Made by a program: the position numbers and the translations under genes
Assembly: GCA_963704005.1 (NCBI GenBank)
Contig: CAVPGJ010000005.1
Span: 558,001 to 622,000, forward strand
DNA: 64,000 bases
From: AC-32 sp963704005
GTDB taxonomy: Bacteria > Actinomycetota > Thermoleophilia > Gaiellales > Gaiellaceae
Direction: 5' to 3'
In this document: positions 1-7,390 of the stretch, in pieces
Layout: each line of letters begins with the position of its first letter
Numbering within the stretch: position 1 is the first letter of the stretch
Notes under the pieces: model-generated
The model's input: the letters and a program-made list of their open reading frames with translations, nothing else
Database searches by the model: none
What the model was told of the DNA's origin: nothing

Positions 1-81
1 GCGCGAGTCCGGGCTCGGTGCGCGGACCTTCATCCACTCCGGTCGCCGCGGCCGCTCCGCGACGGGCAACGAGCGCTCCAT
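1..81 (-). CDS. lipA: Lipoyl synthase LipA, N-terminal fragment (runs off the window)
   Basis: Only the first 27 codons are present, reading leftwards out of the window. The peptide starts MERSLPVAERPRRPEWMKVR, and the basic RPRRPEWMKVR stretch resembles the N-terminus of lipoyl synthases, the radical SAM enzymes that insert sulfur into octanoyl groups on E2 proteins. A TAGACT box at 89-94 lies 7 bp before the ATG, as for many genes here. The presence of lipB at 3.0-3.7 kb and two E2 genes in the window supports the call, but the radical SAM motif is outside the window, so this is an inference from a short stretch. Confidence 0.6.
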   Translation of the reverse strand, partial: MERSLPVAERPRRPEWMKVRAPSPDSR

Positions 82-108
82 GGCCCGGAGTCTAGAGACG
101 CGTGTGGT

Positions 109-759
109 CTAGCGGTCTTTCCAGGGATCCAGATAGACGTCGTCGATCTGGTAGGCGGCGCGGGCGCCGACCGGCGTGAAGCGGAAGGCGACCGCCTTCG
201 TCCCGAGCAGGCTCGTCACGTTGCAGAGCAGGAGCTGGAGCCGCAGCGACGGTGTCCATGAGCTTGCGGAGCTGACGGTGCCGCCGTCGAGAATCGTCAG
301 CAGGCCACCGAGCACGCTCGGCACGATCACCTGCACGTGCAGTGCGCCGGACGAGGAGCCAACGTTTCGCATCAGGAAGCGCAGGTGCCAGTCGCCGAGC
401 GCGAAGCAGACCGTGCCGCTGTAGGCCGAGCTGCCGGCCGGGAGCAGGAGCGAATGGCTGTCGGTCGTGTCGCCGGCGACGTAGAACGGCTCGTTGCCCG
501 AGACGACGCGCGCGCCGCCCGCGAGCGCCCACGCCGTTGCGCCGCTCTCGAAGCCGCCGTTCAGCAGGCGCGCGTAGGAGGCGGAGTCCCCCCACGCGGC
601 GAAGGGTTGCGTCGGGCTCGAGTCGCAATACGAGGCGGAGCCGGTGCCGATCAGCCCGGCCTTCGCCGTCGAGCTCAAAGCCAGCGCCGCGATGATCGCT
701 ACGCCGAAGACGATCCGCATTCCCAAACGCGCCACAGTTGCCGCCACGCCGCCCTCCAT
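109..759 (-). CDS. Secreted protein of unknown function
   Basis: A 216-residue protein with a signal peptide: the hydrophobic run MRIVFGVAIIAALALSS begins at residue 14 and ends near an STAKA cleavage region. An internal start at that Met (coordinate 720) is equally plausible. The mature part is rich in Ser, Gly and Ala, has two Cys pairs in the order expected for extracytoplasmic disulfides, and has the look of a beta-sandwich (NGGFESG near residue 67, YQIDDVYLDPW at the end), similar to carbohydrate-binding or discoidin-like modules. No catalytic motif is visible. It lies directly upstream of lipA on the same strand. Confidence 0.65.
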   Translation of the reverse strand: MEGGVAATVARLGMRIVFGVAIIAALALSSTAKAGLIGTGSASYCDSSPTQPFAAWGDSASYARLLNGGFESGATAWALAGGARVVSGNEPFYVAGDTTDSHSLLLPAGSSAYSGTVCFALGDWHLRFLMRNVGSSSGALHVQVIVPSVLGGLLTILDGGTVSSASSWTPSLRLQLLLCNVTSLLGTKAVAFRFTPVGARAAYQIDDVYLDPWKDR

Positions 760-835
760 TGCCGAAGTTCTCTCACTCTCGCCGCGGCCCGGCCGGCTGC
801 ATCACCCGAACGGGTGCTTCGGCCGCGTCCCCATC

Positions 836-849
836 CCTCGATCGAGGGA
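836..849. promoter_or_regulatory. 14-bp perfect palindrome upstream of the HD-GYP gene
   Basis: CCCTCGATCGAGGG is a perfect inverted repeat about 40 bp upstream of the HD-GYP start. It is followed by the smaller inverted repeat AACCA-AG-TGGTT (850-861). It could be a regulator operator. No family can be assigned. Confidence 0.35.
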
Positions 850-886
850 ACCAAGTGGTTCTTGTCGGGTCGATCTTCTTCTGGCG

Positions 887-2272
887 ATGTCGACTGCGGC
901 CAGCAGCCCTCCCAGTTCGCTGGTACTCGATCCTGACGAACAGCGCGTAATCGAGGAGTCACGCGTGCGGCGGCTTCAGCGCCTGGCCCGGCGGGAGCTC
1001 TGGTCGCTGGGCGCCTTCACGGCCGCCTTCGTGGCCGGCGCCACGGCGCTTGCCGTCTACCTCCCTTCGGAGCGGGCTCCAGGGGTGGCCACCGTCCTGA
1101 TCCTGATTGCCGCGTACGCAACGGCATTCAGGCTTGACTTCGAGATCGCGAGCGGCACGGCGGTGCCGACGGAGCTGATCCTCGTCCCGATGCTCTTCCT
1201 GCTGCCGAGCGGCTCCGTGCCTTTGGCGGTCGCCGGCGGAATCCTCCTCGGCAGCTCGCTCGAGTGCCTGCGTGGGGAGCTGCACCTCGAACGGCTCGTG
1301 CTGCGCGTCCTGAACGCGTCGTACGCAATCGGGCCGGCGCTGGTCCTCGGCCTCGCCGGGGAGTCGGCGCCCGATCTCAGCCGCTGGCCGCTCTATCTCG
1401 CCGCTCTCGCAGCGCAGTTCGCGCTCGACTTCGCGGTGACGGCCGTCAGGCAATGGATCACGCTGGGCGTTCCGCCGCGGATCCACCTGCGCGCGATGAC
1501 CTCGGTATACGTGATCGACGCCGGGCTGGCGCCTGTCGGTCTCGCGGTTGCGTTTGCCAGCACGAGCTCCCCGGCCGGCGTGCTGCTGGCGATGCCGCTG
1601 ATCGCGCTGCTCGGCGTCTTCGCGCGCGAACGGCGGGTGCGGATCGACCACGAGCTCGAGCTTCGCGACGCCTACCGAGGCACGGCGTTCCTGCTCGGCG
1701 ACGTCGTCGAGGCGGACGACTCCTACACGGGGATCCACAGCCGCGAGGTGGTGGAGCTGACGCTGCGCGTCGGCGACGTCCTCGGGCTCTCTGCACGCGA
1801 GCGACGTGACGCCGAGATCGCGGCACTGCTGCACGACGTCGGCAAGGTGCGCGTTCCGAAGTCGATCATCAACAAGCCTGGGCCGCTGACGCCCGAGGAG
1901 CGGGCCGTGGTGGAGCGGCACACGATCGAGGGCGAACGGCTGCTCCTGCGCGTCGGGGGGCTGCTCGGGGAGATCGGCCGCGTCGTCCGCTCGTGCCACG
2001 AGCGCTACGACGGCGAGGGCTACCCGGACGGCCTCGCCGGCGAGGAGATCCCGCTGCTGGCCAGGATCGTCTCGTGCTGCGACGCGTTCGACGCGATGAC
2101 GAGCGATCGTTCCTACCGGACGGCGATGCCCGTCGGGGACGCCGTAGCCGAGCTCCGGCGCGCGAGCGGGACGCAGTTCGACCCGGTCGTAGTAGAGGCG
2201 CTGGTCGAGTCTCTCCCGGGCTACGCGGGCTCGACCGTCGCGCCGCCGAAGATCGAGCTCTCGACGACGTAG
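887..2272 (+). CDS. Membrane-anchored HD-GYP domain phosphohydrolase
   Basis: A 461-residue protein predicted to hydrolyse cyclic di-GMP or a related cyclic dinucleotide. Residues about 40-250 hold a series of hydrophobic segments (a membrane sensor region). The C-terminal half is an HD-GYP domain: HSREVVELT, then the metal-binding HDVGK, then HERYDGEGYP (the GYP signature). The start was set at the ATG at 887 because the open frame upstream encodes an Arg/Pro-rich stretch with no domain character. The 3' end overlaps the convergent TMEM175-type gene by 52 bp. Confidence 0.85.
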   Translation: MSTAASSPPSSLVLDPDEQRVIEESRVRRLQRLARRELWSLGAFTAAFVAGATALAVYLPSERAPGVATVLILIAAYATAFRLDFEIASGTAVPTELILVPMLFLLPSGSVPLAVAGGILLGSSLECLRGELHLERLVLRVLNASYAIGPALVLGLAGESAPDLSRWPLYLAALAAQFALDFAVTAVRQWITLGVPPRIHLRAMTSVYVIDAGLAPVGLAVAFASTSSPAGVLLAMPLIALLGVFARERRVRIDHELELRDAYRGTAFLLGDVVEADDSYTGIHSREVVELTLRVGDVLGLSARERRDAEIAALLHDVGKVRVPKSIINKPGPLTPEERAVVERHTIEGERLLLRVGGLLGEIGRVVRSCHERYDGEGYPDGLAGEEIPLLARIVSCCDAFDAMTSDRSYRTAMPVGDAVAELRRASGTQFDPVVVEALVESLPGYAGSTVAPPKIELSTT

Positions 2273-2832
2273 AAGAGCGCGATCGTCCCGAAGAGGACGA
2301 TGCTGGTCACCGGGCTGGCGAAGGCGACGAGGCTGGCGGCGAGGTAGATCCAGGGGCCGGGGATGTACGAGCGGGTGATGCCGCTCACGACGGCTGGATC
2401 GGCGTCCCGGCGGAGGAGCCGGCTACCGAAGGCGGCGTAGAACCAGGTCAGGTTGAACATGATCGCCGTCGCGACGCCGGTGAAGCCGTAGGCGAGCGCC
2501 GCTGCCTCGGCGCCGCTGCCGCGCACGTGCTCGGCCACCAGCCGCGTCGTGAACGGGAAGAACGCGATGCACATCAGCAGGCCGATGTTCGCCAGCAGGA
2601 AGCGGCGGTCGGAGCGGTCGACCTGGCTCATGATCGTGTGGTGGTTGATCCACATGATCCCGATCGTCACGAAGCTGGCCGCGTAGGCGATGTACGAGGG
2701 CCAGATGTGGAGCAGGCTTGCGCCGAGGTCGGGCGCGTCTCGCCGGATCTGCGCGTCGACGTTCAGGATCAGCAGGGTCGCGGCGATCGCGAAGACGCCG
2801 TCCGCGAACGTCTCGAGCCGCTCGGTGGTCAC
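2221..2832 (-). CDS. TMEM175/DUF1211 family membrane protein (putative K+ channel)
   Basis: A 203-residue six-helix membrane protein. The first helix carries RLETFADGVFAIAATLLIL, the RxxxFxDGVFAIxxTLL signature of the TMEM175 family, whose prokaryotic members conduct potassium. The rest is hydrophobic, with conserved-looking WINHH and FTTRL stretches. It starts with GTG. A pair of family-1 palindromic repeats begins 29 bp upstream of the start (2861). It converges on, and overlaps, the HD-GYP gene. Channel activity is inferred from the family only. Confidence 0.85.
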   Translation of the reverse strand: MTTERLETFADGVFAIAATLLILNVDAQIRRDAPDLGASLLHIWPSYIAYAASFVTIGIMWINHHTIMSQVDRSDRRFLLANIGLLMCIAFFPFTTRLVAEHVRGSGAEAAALAYGFTGVATAIMFNLTWFYAAFGSRLLRRDADPAVVSGITRSYIPGPWIYLAASLVAFASPVTSIVLFGTIALFYVVESSIFGGATVEPA

Positions 2833-2860
2833 GGCCGAAGTGTGGCGCCTCGCTCGGCCG

Positions 2861-2996
2861 TGTCCCAGGGACAGTCCCTCGGACCTGTCCGATCCCCCAC
2901 CGGGTCGGCTCGAGGTGGAGCAGTCAGGCGGGTTCGGAGAGATCCTCTGTCAGTTTCGGACACGGCCCAGGGACTGTCCCTGGGGCCTGTCCGAAA
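2861..2996. repeat. Family-1 palindromic repeat pair (copies A and B), intergenic
   Basis: Copy A (2861-2891) has the core AGGGACAGTCCCT and copy B (2957-2996) has AGGGACTGTCCCT, its reverse complement, so the pair is inverted. Flanks are also shared (CGGACCTGTCCG-like and GGCCTGTCCG-like ends). They sit between the TMEM175-type gene and lipB, with about 65 bp between them. Other pairs lie at 36381-36504 and 53231-53432. Confidence 0.85.
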
Positions 2997-2999
2997 AGG

Positions 3000-3749
3000 T
3001 CAGACCGGCGTCGGTCGCAGCTCGGCGCCAATGCCGGCAGGGAGCTGCTCGAACGAGAGGTCGAAGACCTCCTCCAGCGCCGCGACGGCGTGCGGTCGCA
3101 CCTCGTCAACGGAGACCGCCCGCCCGAGCTCGCGCGCGACGGTCGTGAAGGCCGCGTCCTCGAGCCCGCAGGCGGTGATCCAGTCCGTGAACGGCGCCGG
3201 GTCGAGGTCGACGTTGAGCGCGTAGCCGTGCGTTGTGACCCATTTCGTGATGTGGATCCCGATCGACGCGATCTTCCTCGGCGGCAAGATGCGAGCGGCC
3301 GCGCCGGCAAAGCCGGTGCGGCCTCCAGGCGACATCGCAAGCGACGTCGCTGGCAGCCAGATCCCGGTGAGCCCTTCGATCCGCGTCGCCTCGACGCCGA
3401 GCGGCGTCAGCGTCCGGATCAGCGCCTCCTCCAGATCGCGGCAGTAGCGCTTGACATCCTGGCCGTGCCGCGTCAGGTCGAAGATCGGGTAGCAGACGAG
3501 CTGGCCCGGCCCGTGGTAGGTCGACTTGCCGCCGCGGTCGGTCTCGACGATCTCGACCTCGGCGCCCTCCGGCACGTGCAGCTCACCCTCCTCCGTGCGC
3601 CTTCCCAGAGTGATCACCGGCGCGTGCTCGAGGAGCAGGACGGTGTCGGGCAGCTCACCACGCAGAACGCGCGAGGCGAGCGAGCGCTGTAGTGCGAGCG
3701 CCTCGCCGTACGGCGTGACCGGGAGTCGAAGAACGTATCCGGGCCTCAC
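3000..3749 (-). CDS. lipB: Octanoyltransferase LipB, with an in-frame repeat-derived insertion
   Basis: LipB moves octanoate from acyl carrier protein to the lipoyl domains of E2 proteins. This 249-residue protein has the signature RGGKSTYHGPGQLVCYPI (residues 72-89), the catalytic Lys159 in PPRKIASIG and the catalytic Cys194 in ITACGLED. It is longer than usual (about 210-230). The extra 20 or so residues (about 133-156, Ala/Gly/Ser-rich) fall between GIW and KIASIG and are encoded by a family-2 repeat at 3291-3351. GTG start with a TAGAGT box 7 bp upstream (3757-3762). It serves the two dehydrogenase complexes in this window. Confidence 0.93.
   Translation of the reverse strand: MRPGYVLRLPVTPYGEALALQRSLASRVLRGELPDTVLLLEHAPVITLGRRTEEGELHVPEGAEVEIVETDRGGKSTYHGPGQLVCYPIFDLTRHGQDVKRYCRDLEEALIRTLTPLGVEATRIEGLTGIWLPATSLAMSPGGRTGFAGAAARILPPRKIASIGIHITKWVTTHGYALNVDLDPAPFTDWITACGLEDAAFTTVARELGRAVSVDEVRPHAVAALEEVFDLSFEQLPAGIGAELRPTPV
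3291..3351 (-). repeat. Family-2 palindromic repeat inside lipB, in frame
   Basis: On the lipB coding strand this reads GTCGCTTGCGATGTCGCC followed by a second hairpin CCGGCTTTGCCGGCGCGGCC, the same two-hairpin layout as the intergenic copies at 57471 and 62163. It contains no stop in the lipB frame and encodes a small-residue loop between the substrate-binding and catalytic segments. Confidence 0.75.
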
Positions 3750-3789
3750 CGTCCCGACTCTAGAGGACGCGACCTATGTCACGATTCCG

Positions 3790-4926
3790 ATGATGAGCAG
3801 GCCTGATCTACCTACCGGCACCGTGACGTTCCTCTTCACCGATCTCGAGGGGTCGACTCGGTTGCTCAAGCGCCTCGGACCCGGTTACGGAACTGTCCTC
3901 GGGCGCCATCACGACCTAGTCCGCGAGAAGGTCGGCCGTCACGGCGGATACGAGGTCGACACGCAGGGCGAAGCTTTCTTCGTCGCCTTCCCCCGGGCGA
4001 AAGACGCAGTTGTCGCCGCGATCGATCTCCAGCGGACGCATGCGACGGAACCGTGGCCGGACGGCGTGGAGGTCCGCGTCCGCATTGGAATCCACACTGC
4101 CGAGCCCGAGCTGGCGCAGACGGGCTACATCGGCATGGGGCTGCATCGCGCCGCCCGCCTTTGCGCCCTCGGCCACGGTGGTCAGGTCCTGCTCTCGCGC
4201 TCGACGGCCGGCCTCGTCGACGAGGACGAGACGGCAGAAGTCTCGCTACGGGACTTGGGCGAGCACCTGCTCAAGGACCTCGAGCGCCCGGAACGTGTGT
4301 ACCAGGTTCTCGCGGCCGGTCTGGAGGAGCAGTTTCCGCCGCTGAAGTCGGTGACCGAGCTCGCCCGCAAGGCGGAAGCCGCTGATTTGCCGACAGGCAC
4401 GGTGACGTTTCTCGTCACGGACGTCGCCCACTACACAGAGATCGTGCTCGGCTTGGGTACCGCCGCCATGGGACCCTGGCTCGACCGCTACGACGCGGTC
4501 CTGACGGCGGTGGTCGAGGAGCACCGGGGCAAGGTCCTCGAGTTCGTCGGCGACTCCGCAGTCGCCGTGTTCGCGCGGCCGGGAGACGGCGTGGCTGCCG
4601 CGGTGCGACTCAACGAGGCACTCGAGACAGCGGAATGGCCAACCGATTCTCCCACGCTTCAGACCGGGATTCACACGGGCGAGGCGGAACGGTGGGAATC
4701 GAGCACGCGCGCGGGCTACGTCGGCGCCGCGATCCTGCGCGCCGTCGCTGTCTGCGGAGCGGCCGGCTGCGGGCAGGTGGCTGTGTCGCCGGCGACAGAG
4801 GCACTCCTCGACCCATCCGCCATCCCGGGGATCGCCGTTCGGCCGATCGGCGAGCGCGAGCTGCCGCAGTTCGGGCGGCCGGTGCAGCTGTACGAGGCTC
4901 TCGCCGAGGTCACGCTGGCAAGCTGA
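3790..4926 (+). CDS. Protein with two tandem class III nucleotide cyclase domains
   Basis: A 378-residue soluble protein made of two adenylate/guanylate cyclase homology domains (about residues 8-180 and 205-375) and nothing else. Each opens with a PTGTVTFL motif and the first metal Asp (FTDLEGST, VTDVAHYT). The second metal position is Asp in domain 2 (FVGDSAVAVF) but Glu in domain 1 (TQGEAFFVAF). Actinobacteria often fuse such domains to ATPase or regulatory modules, which are absent here. Two adjacent ATGs (3790, 3793) are possible starts. It may make cAMP, or may be a nucleotide-binding regulator if the active site is incomplete. Confidence 0.85.
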   Translation: MMSRPDLPTGTVTFLFTDLEGSTRLLKRLGPGYGTVLGRHHDLVREKVGRHGGYEVDTQGEAFFVAFPRAKDAVVAAIDLQRTHATEPWPDGVEVRVRIGIHTAEPELAQTGYIGMGLHRAARLCALGHGGQVLLSRSTAGLVDEDETAEVSLRDLGEHLLKDLERPERVYQVLAAGLEEQFPPLKSVTELARKAEAADLPTGTVTFLVTDVAHYTEIVLGLGTAAMGPWLDRYDAVLTAVVEEHRGKVLEFVGDSAVAVFARPGDGVAAAVRLNEALETAEWPTDSPTLQTGIHTGEAERWESSTRAGYVGAAILRAVAVCGAAGCGQVAVSPATEALLDPSAIPGIAVRPIGERELPQFGRPVQLYEALAEVTLAS

Positions 4927-4946
4927 GCGCGCTACACCGAGCTGCT

Positions 4947-6416
4947 CTAGTAGTTCGTCTCGTCCCAGGTCTCGAGCTTTTCGCGCAGGTCGCGCAGGAA
5001 GCGGCCGGCGAGCGCCCCGTCGACGAGACGGTGGTCGTACGTGAGCGTCAGGTTCATGATCGGCCGGATCGCGATCACGTCCTCGCCGCGGTCGTCCTGG
5101 ATCACCCACGCGCGCTTGACCACCGCGTAGGTGCCGAGGATCGCGGCCTGCGGCTGGCTGATCACCGGCGTGCCGTGGAAGGTGCCGTAGCCGCCCGGGT
5201 TGGTGATCGTGAACGTGCCGCCCTGCACGTCGTCGGGCAGCAGCTTCTTGTCCCGGGCCTTGGCGGCGATCTCGGCGATCGACCGCGCCATCCCGAGCAG
5301 GTTCAGGCCCTCGGCGTGCCTGACCACCGGGACGATCAGGCCCTTGCCGTCGGCGAGCTCGACCGCGAAGCCGAGGTTGACGTAGTTGCGCGTGACGATC
5401 TGGTCGCCGCGCAGCTCGCCGTTGATCCAGGAATAGTCGCGCAGCGTCTCGACCGCTGCGCGCGCGACGAACGCCAGGTAGGTCGGGTTGACGCCGTAGG
5501 CCTCGGTGTACTCGCGCTTCAGCTTCTTGCGGATCGAGACCACGTTCGACATGTCGACCTCGATCGCGCTCGTGACGTGCGCGGAGGTGTCGAGCGAGCG
5601 GCGCATGTGCTCGGCGATGCCGCGGCGCATGGCGCTCATCGGCTCGACGGTCTCTCCCTCCTCTGCCGCGGCCTCGGTTTGCGCGGCGACCGGCGCAGGC
5701 GGGGTGGGCGGCGGGGCAGCCGGCGGCGCGGGCGGAGGTTGCGGCGCGGGCGCCTCGGCGGGGGCCGGCGGAGCCGCCGGCGCCTCAGGTGCCGCAGGCG
5801 CGGCCGGCTCAGGAGGAGCGGCCGGCTCAGCGGCGGGCGGGCCCGCCTCGACGAAGGCCAGGATGTCCTTCTTGGTCACGCGGCCGCCACGGCCGGTGCC
5901 CTGGACTTGGCTGACCTCGACGCCGTGCTCGGAGGCGATCCGCGCGACGACCGGCGAGACGAACGTCCTCTCGCCGGCGCCGTCCGTGGCAGGCGCAGGC
6001 TCCGGAGCCGCGGGTGCGGGCGGAGCCGGCTGCTCCTCGGCGACCGGCTCGGGCTCGCGCTCCGGCTCGGGCTCGCGCTCCGGCTCGGGCTCGCTCTCCG
6101 GCTCGGGCTCCGGCGCGACCGCAGCCTCCGGCTCCGGCCGGCTCGGCTCGGGCGGAGCCTCGGCCCCGGCCGGCGCGATCACCGCGAGCTTCGTCCCGAC
6201 GTCGACGGTCTCACCCTCCTGGACGAGGATCTGCTGCACGATCCCCTCGCCCGGGCTCGGCACCTCGGTGTCCACCTTGTCGGTGGAGATCTCCAGCAGC
6301 GGCTCGTCGGCCGCGATCTGCTCGCCTTCCTGCTTGAGCCACTTCGTGATCGTCCCCTCCGAGACGGAGACGCCCATCTGGGGCATGACGACGTCGATCG
6401 CCTGCGTCGTAGCCAT
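4947..6416 (-). CDS. 2-oxoacid dehydrogenase E2 (dihydrolipoamide acyltransferase), complex 1
   Basis: A 489-residue E2: a lipoyl domain (residues 1-80, lipoyl Lys in EISTDKVDTEV), a Pro/Ala/Glu linker with tandem EPEPE repeats, a peripheral subunit-binding domain (FVSPVVARIASEHGVEV...GRVTKKDI, about 165-205), an Ala/Pro linker, and a catalytic domain ending in YDHRLVDGALAGRFL with the His-Asp-Gly active site. Its start shares one base with the E1beta stop (TGATG), so it is the last gene of the E1alpha-E1beta-E2 operon. Substrate is uncertain: branched-chain 2-oxoacids, pyruvate and 2-oxoglutarate cannot be separated from sequence alone. Confidence 0.92.
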   Translation of the reverse strand: MATTQAIDVVMPQMGVSVSEGTITKWLKQEGEQIAADEPLLEISTDKVDTEVPSPGEGIVQQILVQEGETVDVGTKLAVIAPAGAEAPPEPSRPEPEAAVAPEPEPESEPEPEREPEPEREPEPVAEEQPAPPAPAAPEPAPATDGAGERTFVSPVVARIASEHGVEVSQVQGTGRGGRVTKKDILAFVEAGPPAAEPAAPPEPAAPAAPEAPAAPPAPAEAPAPQPPPAPPAAPPPTPPAPVAAQTEAAAEEGETVEPMSAMRRGIAEHMRRSLDTSAHVTSAIEVDMSNVVSIRKKLKREYTEAYGVNPTYLAFVARAAVETLRDYSWINGELRGDQIVTRNYVNLGFAVELADGKGLIVPVVRHAEGLNLLGMARSIAEIAAKARDKKLLPDDVQGGTFTITNPGGYGTFHGTPVISQPQAAILGTYAVVKRAWVIQDDRGEDVIAIRPIMNLTLTYDHRLVDGALAGRFLRDLREKLETWDETNY

Positions 6417-7390
6417 CAGTACTCGGCCAGCTCCCGGACTCCCGCCAACACGTCCTCGACCTGCGGGATGAACGCCTTCTCGAGCGCCGGCGAGAACGGC
6501 ACCGGCGTGTCGGGCGCGGTGATCCGCTTCACGGGCGCGTCGAGGTCCTCGAACGCCTCCTCGCCGATGGTGGCCGCGATCTCGCCGCCGAAGCCGCCGG
6601 TGTGCGTGTCCTCGTGGAGCACGACGACCTTCGAAGTCTTGCGGACGCTCTCGAGCACCGCCTTCTTGTCCCAGGGGATCAGCGTCCGCAGGTCGAGGAT
6701 CTCGACCGAGACGCCGTCGCCTTCAAGCTCCTGCGCTGCCTCGTCCGCGGTCCAGACCATCGCGCCCCAGGTGACGAGCGTGAGGTCGTCGCCCTCGCGG
6801 TGGACGCGCGCCTGGCCGAACGGCGTCGTGTAGCGCTCGTCCGGCACCTCGGCCTTGATCCGCCGGTAGAGGTGCTTGTGCTCGAAGTAGAGGACCGGGT
6901 TCGGGTCTTCGATCGCCGACACCAAGAGGCCCTTCGCGTCCTCCGGCGTCGCGGGGCAGACGATCTTTAGGCCGGGGATGTGCGCGAACGAGCTCTCCGG
7001 GTTCTGCGAGTGGAACGGCCCGCCCGAGAAGCCGCCGCCCGAGGGGAGCCGCACGGTGATCGGCACCGGCGTGCCCGCGCGCCAGCGCTGCTTGGCGGCG
7101 ACGGTGACGAGCTGGTCCCAGGCGCAGGAGATGAAGTCCGAGAACTGCATCTCCGCGACCGGCCGCATGCCCATGATCGCGGCGCCGGTGCAGCCGCCCA
7201 CGATCGCCGTCTCCGAGAGCGGCGCGTCGATCACGCGCCACGGACCGAACTCCTCCTGGAAGCCGAGCGTCACCTTGAACGCGCCGCCGTAGACGCCGAC
7301 GTCCTCGCCGATCACGAACACGCGCTTGTCGTGGCGCATCTCCTGGCGGAGGCCGTCACTGATCGCCTGCAGGTAGGTCTTCTCGGCCAC
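6416..7390 (-). CDS. 2-oxoacid dehydrogenase E1 beta subunit, complex 1
   Basis: A 324-residue transketolase-like beta subunit that pairs with the upstream alpha subunit to decarboxylate a 2-oxoacid using thiamine diphosphate. Family features include VIGEDVGVYGGAFKVT, SETAIVGGCTGAAIMGMRPV, FSDFISCAWDQL and the C-terminal DLRTLIPWDKKAVLESVRKT. The GTG start overlaps the E1alpha stop by one base (TAGTG) and its stop overlaps the E2 start by one base, so all three are translationally coupled. The paralogue is at 51350-52318. Confidence 0.93.
   Translation of the reverse strand: MAEKTYLQAISDGLRQEMRHDKRVFVIGEDVGVYGGAFKVTLGFQEEFGPWRVIDAPLSETAIVGGCTGAAIMGMRPVAEMQFSDFISCAWDQLVTVAAKQRWRAGTPVPITVRLPSGGGFSGGPFHSQNPESSFAHIPGLKIVCPATPEDAKGLLVSAIEDPNPVLYFEHKHLYRRIKAEVPDERYTTPFGQARVHREGDDLTLVTWGAMVWTADEAAQELEGDGVSVEILDLRTLIPWDKKAVLESVRKTSKVVVLHEDTHTGGFGGEIAATIGEEAFEDLDAPVKRITAPDTPVPFSPALEKAFIPQVEDVLAGVRELAEY

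Noticed and set aside
836..886. Possible cyclic di-GMP riboswitch before the HD-GYP gene
   Set aside because: The conserved GEMM-I or GEMM-II core sequences are not present; only simple palindromes are seen.
644..886. Longer HD-GYP protein starting at 644
   Set aside because: The extra 81 residues are Arg/Pro-rich, overlap the divergent secreted-protein gene and its upstream region, and lack domain character.
6029..6120. Tandem repeat resembling a small CRISPR or minisatellite
   Set aside because: It is the EPEPE-coding linker of the first E2 protein. The repeats are short, in frame and without unique spacers, as is normal for lipoyl-domain linkers.
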